Shown: one piece after another, positions 36,657 to 47,545 of the stretch
Layout: each line of letters opens with the position of its first letter
How positions within the stretch are numbered: position 1 is the stretch's first letter
NCBI GenBank assembly: GCA_033220425.1
Contig: CM065650.1
Location: 62,001 to 126,000, forward strand
Source: Lepraria neglecta
Taxonomy: Eukaryota; Ascomycota; Lecanoromycetes; Lecanorales; Stereocaulaceae
Direction: 5' to 3'
Length of the DNA: 64,000 bases
Notes under the pieces: model-generated
Told to the model about the DNA's origin: nothing
Databases searched by the model: none
What the model saw: only the letters and a program-made list of their open reading frames with translations
Translations under genes and position numbers: made by a program

Positions 36657-38099
36657 CTGCTTCTCGTCGATATCTAGGATCGCTAGGAACCCCACGACGG
36701 TGGACTGGTAGATACTCTGGGGCAGGATATACTCTAGTAGCGCCATATATAGCCGCGCGAGGACTCGGTCCAGCTTCTGATAGCGCTTATCTAACGCTTC
36801 TAAGGTAACGCCCTCTCGGCCCTGAAGCCTGACGAGCGTATAGGCCTCGCGGATACTCCGCCGCAGTCCGGTATACTAATTCTATATCAGGATAAACGGA
36901 AAGGTCGGATTGGCTTCGTCTCTCGATATACTATTAGTATCAAGATCCTCTACGGCGGCAATAGCGGTCTAGACTTCAGGATCCGCGGTCCGATATAAGA
37001 AGCACCGATATATAAAGCACAGCAGGCGCTTCCATACGTTCTTATACTCCCGGTACGTCCCTTCTCGGAGCTGCGTGGTTAGTAGTTATCCCGCCTTGGT
37101 TGCGTGGTCGGTAAATATATTGATTATGGTCTGATCGAAGATATTGATCTATTCCGTCAGGACCGAGGCCCGCGCTTCCTCAATAATCCGATCTAGGCTC
37201 TAGCTGAATTCGCGCAGGATCGTCTCGGTCGGTCGGGGGGGGTCAACCAGAGGCAGGATCTTCCGCAGCTCGTAGCCCTCGAGGAATTCGGCCCACCGCG
37301 TAATCCGGAGCCAGGGATTCGCCTCAGTCCGATCGGCCGGGGCGAGGATACCTAGATGGTCCTGCTGCTGCTGCGCCGTCGCTATCGTCTACAGCTAGGT
37401 TTGTACGTACTGCTGGATCCTCGCCGTATATACAGTCTCGGTACCTATCTCGATCTCCGCGGGGATACCAGGCAGGTTCTGAGCTGGAGGGTCAGCCGCC
37501 GCTGCCGCCGCTGCCGCCGCCGCCGCTGCAGTTATAGCAGGTTCAATGATTTCTAGGAAGAAGCTGCCGGTACCCGCGGTGAATAGCCGTTGGCAGCGAA
37601 CATCGCGGTGCTATAGATCCGATTCTAATCCTCTATTCCTGACGCTAGCGACGCTTGGCCGCCCCCGTCCCCGGTACTTGGTATAGTTATAAGCGCTCGG
37701 GCAGTAGCCTCTGAGATTCTCCTCGGAGCGGCCTATATAGGGACCGGGGGTAGTCGAATCGTACTGGCGACATCGTAGTCCGTCCTCGAAGACGGGAATA
37801 TGGGGGATAGGCGTATCTAGGGATCGCGGGAGTAGGGATGGCAGGTCCTTGCTCAGCGCTAGAGAGACCTCGTCGGTAAAATACTGTAAGATAGCCTGAC
37901 GGCGGCTTAATAGAAGGTCCGGATAGAAGCGCTTCAGATAGGCCTTGAGCCCGGGGTTAGGAATACCGCCTTGACAGCGCGTGCAAATCACCACGCGAAA
38001 TAGGATATAGTATTCAAAACATTCAATAACTCTATCAGGTATTATCTCTATAAGATAGAGAGATCCTCCCCTAACAGTATCTCTCTTTATTAAATAGTT

Positions 38100-38215
38100 A
38101 TTATCTATAGCCGGATAGACTATTAGATATATAGACGCGGACGCGTACACGGACGCGTATATAGACGCGGACGTATATATCAACGCGCGCGTACACGTCT
38201 GCGAAGACAGGACAG
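38100..38215 (+). repeat. Short GC/TA tandem repeat near the OrsD-type 5' end
   Basis: Imperfect repeats of ACGCGGACG-TATATA with variants ACGCGTACAC. It lies in the leader or first codons of the OrsD-type gene and casts doubt on the open frame before the conserved domain. Confidence 0.6.
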
Positions 38216-38335
38216 GAGGGGGAGGTTTCAGGATCATTAATAATCGGTCGGTCAACCGCCTTATAAGAGGTTCAGTCCAATTACCCTATTAGTAGTATAT
38301 ATAGATATAGATAGCCTATAGGAGGTAAGGGGTTC

Positions 38336-38520
38336 AGTCGGATTAATCCTTGGCGGGTCGATGGCCGGGGGGGCTTACTCGGATTAATCCTTGGCGGGTC
38401 GATGGCCGGGGGGGTACTCAGTCGGATTTCCCGCCGACCCTGACTCGAATTAAGGCTCAGTCGGATTTCTCCGCCCTGACCCTAACTCGAATTAAGGCTT
38501 AGTCGGATTAAGAAGAAAAA
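38336..38520 (+). repeat. Two adjacent direct repeats upstream of the OrsD-type gene
   Basis: First pair: TCGGATTAATCCTTGGCGGG followed by TCGATGGCCGGGGGG, twice, about 53 bp apart. Second pair: CTCAGTCGGATTT...GACCCTGACTCGAATTAAGG, twice, about 55 bp apart. A GA microsatellite follows at about 38555-38575. No gene is visible between 38256 and 38690. Confidence 0.8.
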
Positions 38521-38639
38521 GGGAGTAGGGGTAGGGTAGAATTGCCTAAGACTTTAGAGAGAGAGAGAGAGAGAGGTAGTAGTATTGTAATGCTATCAAA
38601 ATGTAAGACAGAATGATCCTACCTAATATCTAAGACTAG

Positions 38640-38943
38640 TTTCTCCTCTTCACGATATGCTTGCAGGCGAGATGTTAATACCTCCTGATGATTTAATTTT
38701 TGTATCTGCCCACGAGGTACAAAGCCCCCGTAGAGTCTGCCATCCCTAGGTCACCAGTCGCAATCCAGGATCCATCGCCGATACTGTCTCTGTAGATGGC
38801 ATCGTTTTCGATACCCAAGCATCGATCAATGACCTGGGTCCTCCGAGGTGAAGCTCGCCGGCTTCTCCTCGTTTGAGCGGTGTTGTAGATTCCGAAGCAC
38901 AATTTCGCAGCTTGGCCCTAGGGATCGGTTTGCTAATACTCAC
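38640..38943 (-). pseudogene. Adenylation (AMP-binding) domain fragment
   Basis: A C-terminal scrap of an adenylate-forming enzyme (acyl-CoA synthetase, NRPS or NRPS-like A domain). One minus frame gives LKRGEAGELHLGG. After a shift, a second frame gives the hallmark A8-type segment WIATGDLGMADSTGALYLVG followed by RYKN, and a third, weaker stretch resembles the I-RGG-INISPASIE motif that follows. The ATP-binding core and everything upstream are missing. Frameshifts separate the parts, so it is dead. Its neighbours are tailoring-type genes, so it may be the remnant of the cluster's backbone or a CoA-ligase step, which is inference only. Confidence 0.7.
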
Positions 38944-39146
38944 AGTCTAATGGATGATCGCACATGGCAAGGACCTCGGAAGTAGAGAGCGGGATGTCTA
39001 GGTATAGATTAGTGTACTAAAAGCCGGCATAACTCAGAATCGGAAAAAGAAACTATCACGATCTAGAAGACAAATTTGCATGCAACGAGAAGTTCGATAA
39101 CAGCCCTCTTATAGCCTCGCAAAACACTTTAGAATGTTCTCTCTCA

Positions 39147-40594
39147 TTATATCTTGGGCTTCTCCCTTGCGTCTCTCCTGACAACCTCTCTCTTCTCCAT
39201 TCCCCTCCTCATCAACACCAGCGCGGCCTTTCTTGTTATATCTGTCAAACGCTCTAAGTCTACCTCCTTACGGCTCAAATCACGTACACCGATCAATTCC
39301 CCTCCGGGCTCTAAATGATCCTTATCCTCCACCACCCCGCTACAAAACTCCGCCCATTCCGCCATCGCCACTTTGGTGTGCTCCAAACCTCCCAACAACA
39401 ACATAAAGACATGCGGCAACCTCTCAAATTCCCGCCATCTTATTCTCACCCCTTGTGAATGAGCCTGCTGCACCACCATCTTTGCCCCATCACTGGCCAC
39501 CTCCTCCCCACATACCACCAGCACCGGTGGACATCCCCGCCAATCGTCCACAGCAGCCGGGTTCGCCAGCGGGTGGACCAAGCATGAAGCATCGCAGTAG
39601 ATGTCACCGCGTGGTGGATCTGTCGGCCATACGCTGCATTGCGGGAAGCCTGGGGCCCAGCATATCGAGTAGTCCGGCACGTAGTCAGTCTTCTGATTTT
39701 CTTTGAATGACGGCAAAGAGAACGTGAGGTCAATCCACGGCGAGATTAGCGCGACACCTTGCGGCAGGTGCAGGGTTACGTTAGCTCCGTTCCATCGAAC
39801 AATAGGTTCAGAACATGATTGCTGGCGCGCAAGCGAGAGGATCGTCTGGATTAGACCGAGGCAGAGATTCGCGCCTACACTATCGCCTGTGAGGACGAGT
39901 TTGCGGGCTGGAATTGCAGAGTGATAGGTCGATGGCGCTTGCTGGGGGTGCAGAAGGGAAAGGTAGGCGAGCAGGAGGTCGAGCAGGGCGGAAGGGAAGG
40001 CATGTTGAGGAGAGAGGCGGTATTTGAGGGAAAAGCATCGTCCGTGAGTGAGCATTGTGAGTTTAGAGATTAGGGCGCGGGACTGGGCAGGGGAGCCGGA
40101 GCTGGTAGGGGTTTTAGTGCGCTGTGGAAAGAGGTGAAAGACGGGAGAAAGCGTAGAATAAAAGGAAGGGGAGATTGGTGAGCATACTAAAAAGCCCCTC
40201 CATGAACGTAGAGCATAGTGACCTCACTAGAAACGTCTCTCATCAAGCCATCATATTTCTCCCTTTCGGTGAGAGTGGGCTCCGGCGCTTGGGCGTCTAC
40301 ATTGCGTCGGTGGCCGACCCATTCCCCTTCCACTGGTACGGACGCTGGCTTCGTGTAAGTCTCGGACTTGGTGGAGAGTCTATCGATTGTTTGGAAAAGT
40401 GCCTGGCGGACGTCGTCCTCCTGGGGAGGCGGCAAAGTGACACGGCTGACCCATATCAGACCTTTGGCTTCCGGATCTAGTGCGCTGGTTTCCTGTCGCT
40501 TTGATACTGACACCCAATTTTGTGGATGGAATATTCTGACGTTCAAAGCCTTTCTAGTCGCTTCGAGTCGACTAAGGATATCTGGAGGTACCAT
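39147..40594 (-). CDS. Alpha/beta hydrolase, HSL-type (GDxG) esterase
   Basis: A predicted 453-residue serine hydrolase of the hormone-sensitive-lipase type, expected to cleave or transfer small acyl esters. Exons are 40594-40188 and 40101-39147; the 86-nt intron (GTATGC...CTACCAG) joins in phase and rebuilds HGGAFY-SGSP. The oxyanion-hole HGG is at residues 131-133. The nucleophile elbow GDSVGAN places the serine near residue 210. A candidate acid is in GEEVASD (about 340), and the histidine is in RLPHVF (about 366). All catalytic parts are present and there is no stop. No signal peptide is obvious. Family members often have a longer N terminus, so an upstream exon may be missed. It lies head-to-tail with methyltransferase 1, 200 bp downstream of that gene's stop. 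Confidence 0.85.
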
Positions 40595-40798
40595 ATTGCT
40601 AGAGCATGAATACTTTGCTTTGAAGGAGGTTTGTGAATTACATGAGAGACGGAAATTAGATTGATGAATTTAATACCTCGGCAAATAAGACAGCACCTAA
40701 TCGATGCAGAGCCCCGCCTAATGTAAAGGTCGAAGATAGGTTGATCTCTTGGGATAGAACTCTATGTCGGGTTTTACTAGTACTTTTGTCTCTACTTC

Positions 40799-41938
40799 CT
40801 ATGTTCCTCGATGATGCTCTTTAGGCTTTTGCCCAACTACAACAACTTTATCGTGACAAATGGCCACCCCTTGCTGCGAATCTACGTATGCAACCGAGAT
40901 CAACTTCCTCAGCTCCTCCCCGTCTCTTTTGTCCCTTCGATCGAGGATCTTTCTACTAACCTCCTCATAGACTGAGAGCACATTATCCGTATCATATCGG
41001 TACAGCTCCGGAGGCAATGCGAAGCGATATAGTCTTGGTCTCAAGAGACCTTGCGCTGCAAAGATGTCGCCGAGCGCTGAGACCCAGCTAGATAAAGCTG
41101 TGAGTCAACGCTATTGCTAAGAGAGGACGAACGCACGTTCGAGGACCCATCATATCGTCAATGGGTCTGACAAAATCGAGCACCGCTTGCACCGTCTTGG
41201 GATTAATAGCTGGATCAGCAGTGACGACTTTTTGAGAGACATGATCATGTTCGTCCCATTGAATGTAACCATTTGGCTCTACCAGATAAGATACATTTGA
41301 GTCAGTAATAATAATTCATAATCTCGCAAGAGGGAAAGTTACAATAGGGACCATTGAATTCACAGGGTTTCTTACTTAGCATTCCGATAAGATTACGCAA
41401 AAGTGGAACCGGATTGTTGTGTTTTATGAGAACAACGAATAGTCGCAGGTGGACAATGTCGTATTTACCCACTAAGTCATGAGGCAAAGGTGAGAAGGCG
41501 TCCAGCTTGTGCATCGCCACGTTCGATGGTAACCATTGCTTTGGGGGCGCTTGGGTCAGATCAACATCAAATCCATCTAGTTGGGCGGAGCTAGAGAGCA
41601 TTTTAGACAGCTCGATGAGCCATATCCTTTTGAAAACGATACTCAGCAGGTGACTAGCAAGTTTCTTGATAGAAGACTCATTCTAGCAACCTACCCCGTA
41701 CCAGCTCCAACATCGGCGACCTTGAGCTTTTCTGCTGCAGTTGGTATACTTGGGTGGAGGAGAAAGCCATTTTGTTCTTTCCAATAATGATGCGCTTGGT
41801 TCAATCTAATAAGGGGACATTGTTAGCTTTCGTGTTGTTGAGCTTTGAACATGCGGCATCTTAAGGAAATCGTGGAACTCGCCGTATGGATGCCTGAGGA
41901 TTACGACCAAGTACGTACTCGTTGTATCTCTCCTCCAT
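40799..41938 (-). CDS. Class I SAM-dependent methyltransferase 1 (secondary-metabolism type)
   Basis: A predicted 282-residue methyltransferase that transfers a methyl group from S-adenosylmethionine; substrate unknown. Five exons: 41938-41883, 41805-41695, 41626-41376, 41278-41137, 41087-40799. All phases match and give one open frame. The fungal family signature YVLGR is at residues 8-12 and HHYWKEQNGFLLHPSIPT at 24-41. SAM-binding motif I is VADVGAGTGIWL (48-59), with the ribose-binding acidic residue in LDGFD near 76. YDIVHLRLF and LKPNGYIQWDE follow. Intron 1 has a GC donor (GCGAGT) rather than GT. The start was chosen because MEERYNEYVLGR matches the family; an in-frame upstream ATG exists but adds unlike sequence. 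Methyltransferase 2 (47.5-48.6 kb) is its paralogue and shares intron positions. Confidence 0.88.
41806..41882 (-). other. GC-AG intron in methyltransferase 1
   Basis: Donor CG|GCGAGT and acceptor TTATTAG|A give phase 2 and the codon for Arg before LNQ. The paralogue splices at the same codon with a GT donor (AG|GTTCGC). No GT donor here gives a consistent frame. Confidence 0.7.
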
Positions 41939-42407
41939 TTCGGTTGTAATGGTTAATAAATTGAAATCAAAAGCTGGACTGCTGAGGGAGATACTGAGAT
42001 TCGACCGATATTTTGTTACTCGGTGTGACTCTTGTACTGAAGCTCTGCGGCGAATGTGTATTTCATCACTGACATGTTGACTCATAAAGAAGTCGAATTC
42101 CGAGCGTGCAAGAAAGGTGGGGCCTTTGCTTATCACTAGTCACGCAAGAAGTGGGCAGCCCGAACTTGAGCTGAGGCGCAGTGCAAAACTAATGCACTGT
42201 CGATCTTTCGTCAAGACTTGCTTGCGAATCCCCTACTATCTATGCACCTCATCCGTCATGCATGAAAAAAGTGGAGCATCTTTCTATTGTATTTTGAGTG
42301 TCGGTAGATTGGTCATAGAGGTTTAAATTCCAACCAACATTTGTTCTCTAGCTGTATAATCTGGAAAGGCTGAAACTCCAGAATCCATAGCCTTCCTCAT
42401 CCTCACG

Positions 42408-42469
42408 GCATTTATAATGTCCTCTTACGGAACCTAAACCCACTGCATCTATAATGTCCTTTTACGGAA
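42408..42469 (-). repeat. Duplicated stop-codon region of the P450 gene
   Basis: Two 25-bp copies (42408-42432 and 42445-42469, period 37) of GCATYTATAATGTCCTYTTA followed by CGGAA. The right copy encodes the P450 C terminus (FRKRTL and stop). The left copy repeats it in the 3' flank. Confidence 0.85.
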
Positions 42470-44323
42470 TTCAACCATTGGTCCTGAACTCCAGCTCGTA
42501 AGATGGGATGCGAGCTGATATTCTTTCACTCTATTCCTGCCGTCGCTTGCCTCAGGTGTCCCCTCACCAATTTTTCCTAGATCCCCATCGCTTCGGCGAA
42601 AGTCCAAGGACCAGATGACTCGAGCTAAAGCAACGCTAATTTCTGTCATTGCCAGCGATCGACCAATGCAAGCCCTAGGTCCAATAGAGAAGGGATTGAA
42701 GGCTTTGTTTGCGGCCATAAGCTGTTCCTTGGACAAGTCGAATCCTGGAAGCCATCGTTCCGGCAAAAATTCGAAGCTGTTTGGGAAGTATTCTTCGTTA
42801 TGGTGAATTGCGTATATGCAGGTCCCAACGTCATAGCCTCCCGGAACAAATTCGCCGTCGACGTTTTGACCTTCAGGCTCAACTTCTCGCCAGTGTGATC
42901 CGACGGCTGGTGGAGACATTCTCAGTGCTTCATTAATGCAAGCAAAGAGATACTTGCAGGACGCCAGATCTGGCCCAGAGTGAATGTCTTCCTCGTCTTG
43001 GAATTTTTCTCGAATCTCGGCGGCTAGCTTGGAATAGGCCTTACGAAAGCGGGTCAGATAGAAGAACAATGCGGCTAAAAGCGTGGCAGAAGTTTCTGTC
43101 CCTAATGTTTTTGACTAACGTTAGCTGAATAAAACAAAATCTACAATATGGATGGAGGCTAGAGTATATTAGTACCTGCTGCAACCAGGAACTGAGCCTC
43201 TGAACTTATGTCCTCAATCGGCATGCCCTCGTCTTTTGTAGAACGGAATGGATTTACTGCGGTGGACCGCAGAGCCACACTCTCTTCGTGATACTGGCTG
43301 ATGAGCGAGGCTCGCATGTCTTTCATCCATTTTAGACACTGGCTTCTGCATTTATAGGTTATGGGACTCCAAATCAAGTCCCAACCCAAATAGATCAAGG
43401 AAGGACTCTGCGAGTAAACTCCGATCCTCTTGTTCATATCGCGAATAGTATCAATCATGAAACGATTCTGGTGGTCCTCCATGGTATGGTATTTTTGACC
43501 GACCAAGAAGTCTCCCATGATATCAAAAGCAAGCCAGTGACCTGCTGAATTAGTATCAAAGCTCCTAAGAACACTAGATCGGCTTACAGTAGTCTCGCAT
43601 GTTTCTTGGTTTTGTCCAACCATGATCAGTAGCACCCTCCTCCTTGTGTAGCTGAGTACAGAAGATTCGAATCAGCGACAGCATTCTTGGTGTGAATGTC
43701 TTGATCGCATCATCTGAGAACCATCGATGGACCACACGCCGCTTACGGCGATAGAGATATTTGTCAATTGCGGAGAAAGCAGTCCACCTGCCCATGGTCT
43801 GAGCAATGGGTCGATAAGCCTTTGCCTTCTTGACCTTTTTAGAATGGTCATATATATCTGGAGGCGATTCTGAGTCAAAGTGTTTGGATTTGTCAAGCAT
43901 CGATCGCGTCATACCGTGCAGTCCAGTATTCGAATTTACCAACAGCTGGTTGGGACCGTAGCGTACAATGTTTCCTAGAGATCACTTAGTATGACTAAGC
44001 TTTCCCGGTGCTGCGGAAGTAGCTACCATATTTCTGATGATTTTGCCACATATTAAGATGTAAGACCCCACGGGATGCCCAATAAGCACCATAGCAATCG
44101 GTCAACTTCGCCAGAAAAGGTCCCGGATACTTGGCCAGTGGATGAAATGTCACTCGATAGATTCCGATAGCGATGACCTGACTTGATTAAGATCGGTTGA
44201 TAGTGTGAGGCAAGAGTAGGATATAGGACGTACCATGAGACTGCATAATAAAAGGAGTATTGCCGTCACATTCTGAGTTTGAAGTAATAATCGTGGCTCG
44301 TCGAGATAGCCGCTAAATGTCAT
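42449..44323 (-). CDS. Cytochrome P450 monooxygenase
   Basis: A predicted 529-residue membrane-anchored, haem-thiolate monooxygenase. Six exons: 44323-44234, 44177-44027, 43974-43915, 43857-43588, 43541-43176, 43101-42449. All junctions are GT-AG, and phase is kept with no stop. An N-terminal membrane helix spans about residues 18-39, followed by HPLAKYPGPF (42-51). The I-helix oxygen-binding motif is AAGTETS (about 311-317). ExxR is EALR (370-373) and PERW is at 426-429. The haem loop FSIGPRACIG has its cysteine ligand near residue 457. The fifth exon has a CAGCAG tandem acceptor, so 43544 is an alternative start of that exon and would add one residue. The gene is in tandem with methyltransferase 1 and divergent from the membrane protein. 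The CYP family cannot be assigned by eye; substrate unknown. Confidence 0.92.
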
Positions 44324-44364
44324 GTTGTCTTGAAAGATGAGGACGAGAGTGGATTAGCATACAC

Positions 44365-44454
44365 CTAGGGAAATGTATATGAATTTGGGGCGACATACGC
44401 AATGAAGATGGTCATATTCAAGACAATGCCAATTGATACGGCTGGATCCGCCAT
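44365..44454 (-). other. Possible upstream ORF in the P450 leader
   Basis: A 29-codon frame (MADPAVSIGIVLNM..., hydrophobic) ends about 42 nt before the P450 start codon. It could be an upstream ORF that lowers P450 translation, or a scrap of another membrane-protein gene. A chance frame is also possible. Confidence 0.25.
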
Positions 44455-45745
44455 GGCAGACCTAAAGCCCGTACACCACCAGGTTCGTGTCCAAACATTA
44501 TTGCGCATAGTCTGTGTGCCTGTTTGTGTGAGGCAAAGCTAGTAGACATGAAGCTTGCTTGGTGTAAATCAACATCTCCTACCGAAAGTCACCTCTCCGT
44601 TCAAAATAGCGGGCTGTATCTAGCCTTACCGCATAATGCAGCGGATAGACTTTTCAGCCGTATGAGTACATCTGGCATCTGGCAGTGTTTCCGAGGCATG
44701 GTTCGATGGACAGCTGGAACGTGTTTTGAAGGATTAGGGAAATAAGATCGGTGAAAGTATGTAGGCTCGGTAGCATAGGGAGTCCGAAGGGCGGTACTCC
44801 ACTTTACACGGCTGTTGCGGGGCTGATCCTAGATTGTAACAAGCAATCCATTTCCTTGCTGCGCCCGAAAAAACATTGATGATGTTACTCTGAACACCCG
44901 TCCTAAGTACCGCACCCTTCCAGGTTTCAACCTGTCTAGTCGATCTGTTCCCAGGGTTGGACCAATAGCGTAGAAAGGAACAGCACCTCGGCACGGATCT
45001 GAACTTCCTTAGTGGTCCCATCGAGTGCCGCCAATGTGCCTTATTACGTCTATTAGCCGACCAATCACTACGATATGATGGACGGAGCTGAAACGCAAGC
45101 GGCCTAAAGCTATGTCAAGCCTGCCTAATTATGCGAGCTCTTGCAGTGATTGTGATCCCTGCAGCTGCATAAGTTATGATACTGAACAAGGTTACATCGC
45201 CCCAAGTGTTGACTGAGACGTTATACGAGCGCTTCTGACTTTGATATTACACGAGCACTCGTGGGGCGCGTGCGCCGGTGCATGACCCTTCACATTTCGC
45301 CAAAGGATTGGGACCCTTGTCAATTTCATGCCCCACCGCGTCATCATGCACGAGCCGTACGTTTACGGTCAATGCTTCTTAGATTCATAGGAGAGGACAC
45401 AGTCACTGAGTTCCCTTTATCGAAAAGCAGGTGTATCCACAACATAGGCTTCGGGATGGATTCCGTGTCAGCCAAGATCCAATCTTTTGGGGAGCAGAAA
45501 TGGATGAGAAAAGATACAACTCCGTTGATCGACAACATTGTGACCGCAATGGTAGCCAACCAAATATCAGTGTACCAAGTTGCATAGCGATCCTTTATGC
45601 ACCGAATCGAGAGCTCTGATCAGCCTTTCCGTGCCTCTTCGACCTTTGCGCAATTATAGCACCTTGTAATAAGAGTCATGAAAGTACACCTCTTAGGACA
45701 GTGAGAAAATCAATGTGAAAAAGATCGAAGATCTCGGTGACAAAT
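44455..45745. promoter_or_regulatory. Divergent intergenic region between P450 and membrane protein
   Basis: About 1.3 kb with no credible gene; the short open frames on both strands have no family signature. It must hold both upstream regions. A CCAAT motif lies near 45060 (GACCAATCAC). I see no repeated transcription-factor site. Confidence 0.4.
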
Positions 45746-47007
45746 ATGACTGCAGGTCATGCAATCCTAGGAGTTTCTTGGGCAAGCGTTTCTGTCGGTA
45801 CTTTCCTGGTAGCTCTTCGACTATACTCCCGATGTTCACGAAAAGCCTTATCAGGGGATGATTACACAATTGCAGTCGCTTCGGTACGCTATATGAATCT
45901 TGGGCCCTTCCAACGTTAACTGCAAATGCTAACTGTGAGACCTGCTAGATCATATGCCTTTTCGGATCTATCGCGAATACCTTTCAAGTATTGAACGGAG
46001 GTGGACAGCATGTTGAAGAAGTCCATCCGACACAGGTTTCCCAATGGCTGAAATGGACCATAATCGCTGTGTTTCAAACGACTGTTGCAACGTGTCTCAT
46101 CAAAATATCGATCTGCTTGTTCATCCTACGCCTTCTGGGCCCTACTCACCATCGCTTCCGGCGCCTGATCTTGGGACTGCTGTCTTTTCTCGTCGTCATC
46201 ACGCTGGCGTTCCTGATTGTTCTATTGCTCCAGTGCCGGCCGCTCAAGGCCGCATATGATCCCGAAGTGAAGGGGCAATGCTATTCAAAGCATGTGCTGT
46301 GGTCCGTTAACTATGCTTCAGGTGGTTCGTTTCTTCGTTACACCCCGGAATAGAGATTCAGTGTTGCTAAGTGAACTGAAGCGTACAACATATTCACGGA
46401 TTTCTTCTGCGCCAGCCTTCCCGCCTTCATCATACGAGACCTCCAGATGAGCACGCGGACCAAATATGCTCTCTCGGCATTGATGGGACTCGGTGTTTTG
46501 TAAGCTGGTAATGCTCTTTGTCATGGATCACGTCTAACTTAGTTTACATTTTAGCACAGCTACCTGCTCGATAATCAGACTAGCTACCTTATATACCATC
46601 TTCCACAAGGATGCCATCCGTGAATACATCTTCCTCCGAGATCTATGTCAACCTTGCTGACTAGTGGCCAGATGATAGTGCAACCACGGAGATTTTTACC
46701 ATGTACGCGTAGCCCACCTGTGTATCCAGAATACGAGTATGATGACTGATATCTCAATAGACTAGAGGAAAATCTCGGTGTCATAGTTGCATCCATCCCC
46801 ACATTACGAGGGGTGTTCCATACGATGGTACATGAACTCCGAAGCCGGTCGAAATATTTTCGTTCCCTGCTGGGTAAACGTGCTACCAATGCCGAAAACT
46901 TTGACAATGACAATTCGGAGGTCTCAATAATGAAGAGAACAAATAGAGAGTACTATGAGCTTCAAGAGGTGGCCGCTGCTCCCCAAAACCCACACACATC
47001 GAAGTAA
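45746..47007 (+). CDS. Fungal rhodopsin-like integral membrane protein (PTH11-related)
   Basis: A multi-pass membrane protein of the large fungal rhodopsin-domain family, often found beside secondary-metabolism genes; role unknown. Exons: 45746-45883, 45949-46321, 46382-46499, 46555 to about 46634, and a last exon from about 46754 to 47007. The first three junctions are in phase. Family marks: RLYSR...LSGDDYTIAVAS after helix 1, LKWTIIAVFQTTVATCLIK, a short helix ending LLLQCRPLKAAYDPEVKGQC, NIFTDFFCASLPAFIIRDLQ, LALGVF-like TATCSIIRLATLYTIF, and LEENLGVIVASIPTLRGVFH. The hydrophilic C-terminal tail ends NPHTSK. Between about 46620 and 46755 no clean splice pair restores the usual W...WS loop, so this junction may be mutated and the gene may be a recent pseudogene. 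Confidence 0.72.
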
Positions 47008-47545
47008 CATATGGGTTTAGGTACTAAGAAGGTATGATTCTAGCGTTTGGGATGGACTCGGTATAAGAATGACGTCTTAAATACCTTGAGGAAATGAGTT
47101 TAAATTCAAAGAGGACACATCGCTTATAACAACCTTTTAGCAGTTAACTATAGATCTTTGTTAACAATTAGGAAATTAGTAACGCTCAACCTGTAGTACT
47201 GATCTCAATGCTGCTCTGGATAATCGGGGTTTAGATATCGAAAGTAGTCCATTTAGATTTCCGCGTAGTATCCTTGCACCGCGCCTATAAATGATTGTAA
47301 AATTGATGTAATTATTGATTCAGCTGATCATTTCTATGGTACAGATACACAATGCTACCGGGTTCATGTGGCGGTGCCGAGGTTTTTAGGCGAATCAATC
47401 ATTATTTTCCACGATAAATAGTACTGTAAAATACTGACATTCTTCTCTCTTTGACTCCTGAACCATCTATCGTACTGAGCGGGTTTCAATTTTGAGAGAA
47501 GCCTATTTTCTTCGTAACTTACTACTATTTTTAGATCGAAATTGA
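47008..47545. promoter_or_regulatory. Intergenic region before methyltransferase 2
   Basis: About 540 bp of ordinary AT-moderate sequence. I see no gene, no repeat and no distinct regulatory site; a pyrimidine-rich stretch (TTCTTCTCTCTTTGACTCC) lies about 100 bp before the start codon. Confidence 0.5.

Larger units (their letters stand above)
34751..38255 (-). pseudogene. OrsD-domain (DUF3505) protein gene, RIP-inactivated
   Basis: A large fungal protein related to the OrsD/DUF3505 family, which also forms the N-terminal part of some telomere-linked RecQ-helicase-like proteins; function unknown. Exon 1 is 38255-36657 and exon 2 is 36565-34751, joined in phase across a 91-nt GTATAG...GATAG intron. 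In order I see a CxxC segment (VVICTRCQGGIPNPGLKAYL), a second Cys-rich segment (HIPVFEDGLRCRQ), CQRLFTAGTG, a polyalanine run, NPWLRITRWAEFLEGYELRK, LLCFIYRCFLYRTADPE, VVGFLAILDIDE, SSWRHTAIAISREFI, a Glu-Pro-Ser/Pro 9-bp repeat run (about 35215-35290), and a Gln-rich C terminus. No helicase domain follows. At least a dozen in-frame stops interrupt it, all explicable as C:G to T:A changes in CAA, CAG or TGG codons. The frame itself is otherwise kept. The true start may lie downstream of 38255, because the first 60 codons come from a repetitive 5' stretch. Confidence 0.8.

Noticed and set aside
35405-37556. Plus-strand frames (35405-35677, 37356-37556) and the minus-strand frame 36208-36519
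   Set aside because: They lie opposite or out of frame to the OrsD-type gene, whose minus-strand reading shows family motifs and intron phase.
34751-38255. Calling the OrsD-type gene a telomere-linked RecQ helicase
   Set aside because: No helicase motifs follow the WRHTAIAISR block; the C terminus is a Pro/Glu repeat and a Gln-rich tail.
39455-40664. Plus-strand frames opposite the hydrolase
   Set aside because: Shadows of a gene with intact catalytic motifs and a phased intron on the other strand.
43542-43544. CAGCAG tandem acceptor in the P450 as evidence of regulated isoforms
   Set aside because: Such one-codon alternatives are common noise. Noted in the gene entry only.
44524-45619. 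Several short frames between P450 and the membrane protein
   Set aside because: They occur on both strands, overlap each other, and show no family motif or splice-consistent extension.
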